A stretch of DNA of 8,231 bases from Clostridia bacterium (GTDB lineage Bacteria; Bacillota; Clostridia; Christensenellales; Borkfalkiaceae), in assembly GCA_017452305.1 (NCBI GenBank), contig JAFTMQ010000150.1, positions 1 through 8,231 on the forward strand. Reading direction: 5' to 3'. Under the pieces are notes generated by a model. That model was not told the DNA's origin. It was given only the letters and a program-made list of their open reading frames with translations, and made no database searches. Positions within the stretch are counted from its first letter, which is position 1; every line of letters begins with the position of its first letter. This document shows, piece after piece, positions 6,030 through 8,231 of this stretch. The position numbers and the translations under genes are program-made.

Positions 6030-8000
6030 TTACGCGTGTTTTTCTTCCGTTTCTTGACTTTCGGTATTTTGCGTTTTTAAGAAGCTAACCGCCAAGCTTT
6101 CACGATTATCAATCGTATAAGTAGGTACGAGCTTTTTCACCCATTCTTTCATTTGGTCCGTTTCGTTATGCGCCTCTACGTAAAGCGCATCAATGTCCTG
6201 CCAAAATACCTCTTCGTCCAAGGGAATAGGCTGTGCGATATTGATAAGTCCGTTTTCCGTTTGCTGTAAGCCCTCTTCTTCCATCAATCTCTCTTCATAG
6301 AGCTTTTCGCCGGGACGAAGCCCCGTGCAAACAATATCAATATCGACGTTGGGTTCGTATCCGGAAAGCTTGATAAGGTTATACGCTAAATCGTAAATCT
6401 TGACAGGCTCGCCCATATCCAAAACGAAGATTTGCCCACCCTTTGCATAAGCGCCCGCTTGTAAAACAAGCGAAACCGCCTCGGGAATGGTCATAAAGTA
6501 ACGAATAATGTCCTTGTGCGTAACCGTAACGGGCCCACCTTCCTCGATTTGGCGTTTAAATAACGGAATAACCGAACCGTTCGAGCCTAAAACGTTACCA
6601 AAACGAACGGCAACGAAGTTGGTCTTCTTGCTGTATTTGCCCAAGGTTTGAATAATCATCTCGCAAATACGCTTGGTTGCGCCCATGATATTGGTGGGGT
6701 TTACCGCCTTATCCGTGGAAATTTGCACGAAGGTTTCCGTCTCGAACTCATCCGCCGCTTGCGCAACGTTTAACGTACCGAAGACGTTATTCTTTACCGC
6801 CTCATTAGGGCTTGTTTCCATAAGCGGAACGTGTTTATGCGCCGCCGCGTTGAAAACGATTTGCGGTCTGTATTTATTGAATACGTCGCGGATTTTCACC
6901 TTGTCGCGAATACTTGCCACTAACGTGAGCAAAGGCAAATCGGGATAATGACGGCGAAGCTCTTGCTCGATATCATAGATATTGTTTTCGTAAACGTCGA
7001 GGATAATCAATTCCTTGGGGTTATGTCTTGCGATTTGACGGCAAAGCTCGCTGCCGATAGAGCCGCCACCGCCCGTAACAAGGACAACCTTATTTTCGAT
7101 ATAGCCCGCCACCTCGTTCAAATTCACGCTAATTTGCTCTCTGCCAAGCAAGTCGCTGATTTCTACGTTGCGAAGCTTGGATACGGAAATTTCACCGTTC
7201 GTCATTTCGCTAAGCTCGGGCAACATACGCACGGGAAGGCCCAATTTACTGCAATGCAGTAACGCTTCCTTTTGCAACCTTTTCTGCGTTGAGGGAATTG
7301 TAACAAAAATTTCTTGCACCCTAAACTTTTTCGCCGTTTTTTCCAACTCGTTAAGATTTGCAACCACGCGCACCTCGTAAATACTTCTATCCATAGAACG
7401 GTTGTCCGCATCTACGATACAAGCAGGCTCATAACGACTCTTATCATCGTAAAGCATATGACGAATTAGCGTAAAGGTATCGTTGTTACAACCGACAAGC
7501 ATAACCCTACGCTTCTTATCGCGCATATTGCAAAACTTACTCTTTAACGTAGTAAAAATACGCTTTGAAACACGGATTGCCGAAATTCCGCATACAAGTA
7601 AAACGCAATACACAAGCAAAGTGAAGAAGGTGATACCCGCTTCTTCACGGAACGTTTTGCCTGCAATAAGTAAGAAAATGACATTGGCAATCGCGGTTGC
7701 GCCCACCACTGCCACTATCCGTAAAAACTCGGGAATACCGACGGACGAAAACTTCATCGAATAGGTACGGAATACCACGCCCATCAAAACGACGAACAGT
7801 GCGTTGGCAATAATCCAAAGCCATACGGAAGCGGATACACTCCACCCCTTATTGTTATAGGCGAAAAGAAAATAAGCGCCAAGCGTAGCAATTACCACAC
7901 AAAGAATATCCAAAGTTACCGTTGCGGCTTTGATAAGTATTTTACGCCATACGGCATTTCCGTGTTCATTAACGTTGTTCTCGTTGGTTTGTTTAGACAT
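6030..8000 (-). CDS. Membrane-bound nucleoside-diphosphate-sugar 4,6-dehydratase (PglF/WbpM/CapD type)
   Basis: A 656-residue long-form polysaccharide biosynthesis dehydratase. Four likely membrane segments lie at about 22-48, 58-78, 92-114 and 122-143. A first Rossmann-like domain (about 165-290) starts with RRVMLVGCNND, where the family's usual GxGxxG loop is degenerate. The catalytic SDR domain (about 303-590) has the NAD loop VTGGGGSIGS (308-317), NAAAHKHVPLMETSPNEA (384-401), STDKAVNPTNIMGATK (428-443) and TGLRPGEKLYEERL (559-572). The SDR catalytic Tyr is replaced by Met439 (MxxxK, Lys443), as in PglF and WbpM, which form UDP-4-keto-6-deoxy-GlcNAc from UDP-GlcNAc. That product feeds bacillosamine-type or other deoxy-amino-sugars for glycan or protein glycosylation. 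The exact substrate is inferred. GAGG 7 nt before the ATG sets the start. It is the first gene after a strong promoter and is followed by the Fe-S lyase gene; no glycosyltransferase or aminotransferase partner lies in the window. Confidence 0.93.
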   Translation of the reverse strand: MSKQTNENNVNEHGNAVWRKILIKAATVTLDILCVVIATLGAYFLFAYNNKGWSVSASVWLWIIANALFVVLMGVVFRTYSMKFSSVGIPEFLRIVAVVGATAIANVIFLLIAGKTFREEAGITFFTLLVYCVLLVCGISAIRVSKRIFTTLKSKFCNMRDKKRRVMLVGCNNDTFTLIRHMLYDDKSRYEPACIVDADNRSMDRSIYEVRVVANLNELEKTAKKFRVQEIFVTIPSTQKRLQKEALLHCSKLGLPVRMLPELSEMTNGEISVSKLRNVEISDLLGREQISVNLNEVAGYIENKVVLVTGGGGSIGSELCRQIARHNPKELIILDVYENNIYDIEQELRRHYPDLPLLTLVASIRDKVKIRDVFNKYRPQIVFNAAAHKHVPLMETSPNEAVKNNVFGTLNVAQAADEFETETFVQISTDKAVNPTNIMGATKRICEMIIQTLGKYSKKTNFVAVRFGNVLGSNGSVIPLFKRQIEEGGPVTVTHKDIIRYFMTIPEAVSLVLQAGAYAKGGQIFVLDMGEPVKIYDLAYNLIKLSGYEPNVDIDIVCTGLRPGEKLYEERLMEEEGLQQTENGLINIAQPIPLDEEVFWQDIDALYVEAHNETDQMKEWVKKLVPTYTIDNRESLAVSFLKTQNTESQETEEKHA

Positions 8001-8062
8001 TATAAATCCTCTATTAATTTCTACGTTCTTGCATTATATTTACAGCAAAAACACGAAGCGAT

Positions 8063-8086
8063 CCGTATTATTATAACATAATACGG
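8063..8086. promoter_or_regulatory. Perfect 9-bp inverted repeat over the -10 box, candidate operator
   Basis: CCGTATTAT and ATAATACGG are exact reverse complements separated by 6 nt. The 24-bp element covers the -10 box and half of the spacer of the dehydratase promoter and reaches the expected transcription start. No T-tract follows on either strand, so it is not a terminator. A dimeric repressor bound here would block RNA polymerase. The regulator is not identified. Confidence 0.65.
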
Positions 8087-8098
8087 GAAACTTGTCAA
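8070..8098 (-). promoter_or_regulatory. Consensus sigma-A promoter with extended -10 for the sugar dehydratase operon
   Basis: Minus strand shows TTGACA (8098-8093), a 17-nt spacer and TATAAT (8075-8070), with TGT directly before the -10. Both boxes are perfect. Expected start is near 8063, giving a leader of about 62 nt. The -35 lies only 7 nt after the stop codon of the preceding gene. A promoter this strong usually needs repression, consistent with the overlapping palindrome. Confidence 0.88.
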
Positions 8099-8105
8099 GA
8101 CGTTT

Positions 8106-8231
8106 TTAAGATTTTGCCAAGGTATAGGGAGGTGCCGTTTTCCCATGCAACGGATTGAATAAAAGCGCATTGACCGTATTATACACGTGTCGTGCGTACA
8201 ATTTTGCCACGTTTATCCCCGTCGCGGCTTC
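8106..8231 (-). CDS. C-terminal 41 residues of an unrecognised protein (5' end outside window)
   Basis: Of the three minus-strand frames, this is the only one open from the window edge; it runs to TAA at 8108-8106. The other two meet stops early. The peptide includes INVAKLYARHVYNTVNALL and ends in PLHGKTAPPYTLAKS. It is moderately basic, with no membrane segment or motif I recognise. Codon choice (ACG, GCG, TTG) resembles the neighbouring genes. A frame of 41 codons could be open by chance, so gene status is likely rather than certain. No terminator lies between its stop and the next promoter, so transcripts may read into the dehydratase operon. Confidence 0.6.
   Translation of the reverse strand, partial: EAATGINVAKLYARHVYNTVNALLFNPLHGKTAPPYTLAKS

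Noticed and set aside
5540..6088. Plus-strand open frames opposite the Fe-S lyase and dehydratase genes
   Set aside because: No ribosome binding sites and no recognisable protein features, and they lie entirely or mostly opposite well-supported conserved genes.
8063..8086. Palindrome read as a terminator of the gene ending at 8106
   Set aside because: No T-tract follows on either strand, and the repeat overlaps a full-consensus -10 box, so an operator is the better reading.
1..8231. tRNA, rRNA, CRISPR arrays, insertion sequences, riboswitches
   Set aside because: No clover-leaf-like sequence, regularly spaced direct repeats, transposase frames or known riboswitch cores were seen. The leaders are about 60-85 nt, too short for T-boxes or most riboswitches.

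Overview
All recognisable genes in this window lie on the minus strand, so the biology reads from right to left. The proteins look like those of a Gram-positive, Clostridia-type anaerobe. The evidence is two Cys-anchored lipoproteins with short Lys-rich signal peptides, an InlB-type repeat lipoprotein, the short ACT-domain form of SerA, strong GGAG/GAGG ribosome binding sites, and sigma-A promoters with TTGACA/TATAAT boxes and extended -10 elements. GC content is moderate (mid-forties percent by eye). A host-associated or metagenomic Clostridia lineage is my best guess; nothing here fixes the genus.

Layout in transcription order. (1) 8231-8106: the last 41 codons of an unrecognised gene. (2) A near-perfect consensus promoter (8070-8098) carries a perfect 9-bp inverted repeat (8063-8086) over its -10 box. 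It drives a membrane-bound nucleotide-sugar 4,6-dehydratase of the PglF/WbpM/CapD type (8000-6030). This is followed 19 nt later by an Fe-S serine dehydratase-alpha/cysteine desulfidase family protein (6010-4745) and an intrinsic terminator (4713-4683). (3) A second extended -10 promoter (4602-4630), flanked by two inverted repeats, drives serC (4535-3453) and serA (3388-2225), the first two enzymes of phosphorylated serine synthesis. This unit ends at a strong, possibly bidirectional terminator (2171-2212). (4) A third promoter (2066-2094), with a perfect 20-bp palindrome upstream and a stem-loop at the start of its leader, drives two lipoproteins. The first is an InlB-repeat plus beta-helix protein (1975-641). 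The second is an oligopeptide-type ABC solute-binding protein (611 to the window edge, incomplete).

How the parts work together. serC and serA make phosphoserine from 3-phosphoglycerate; the phosphatase serB is not in the window. The neighbouring desulfidase/dehydratase family enzyme would break down cysteine or serine, so making and breaking of this amino-acid group sit side by side under separate promoters. The sugar dehydratase would prepare a UDP-linked deoxy-amino-sugar for surface glycans or protein glycosylation. The lipoprotein pair is a cell-surface binding or uptake unit whose transporter genes would lie beyond the left edge.

Most of the content is ordinary metabolism and envelope function. 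I do not see a convincing new biological system. The points most worth following up are the three palindrome-decorated promoters, the modular lipoprotein transcribed with a peptide-type binding protein, and the odd pairing of a glycan enzyme with an Fe-S amino-acid lyase.
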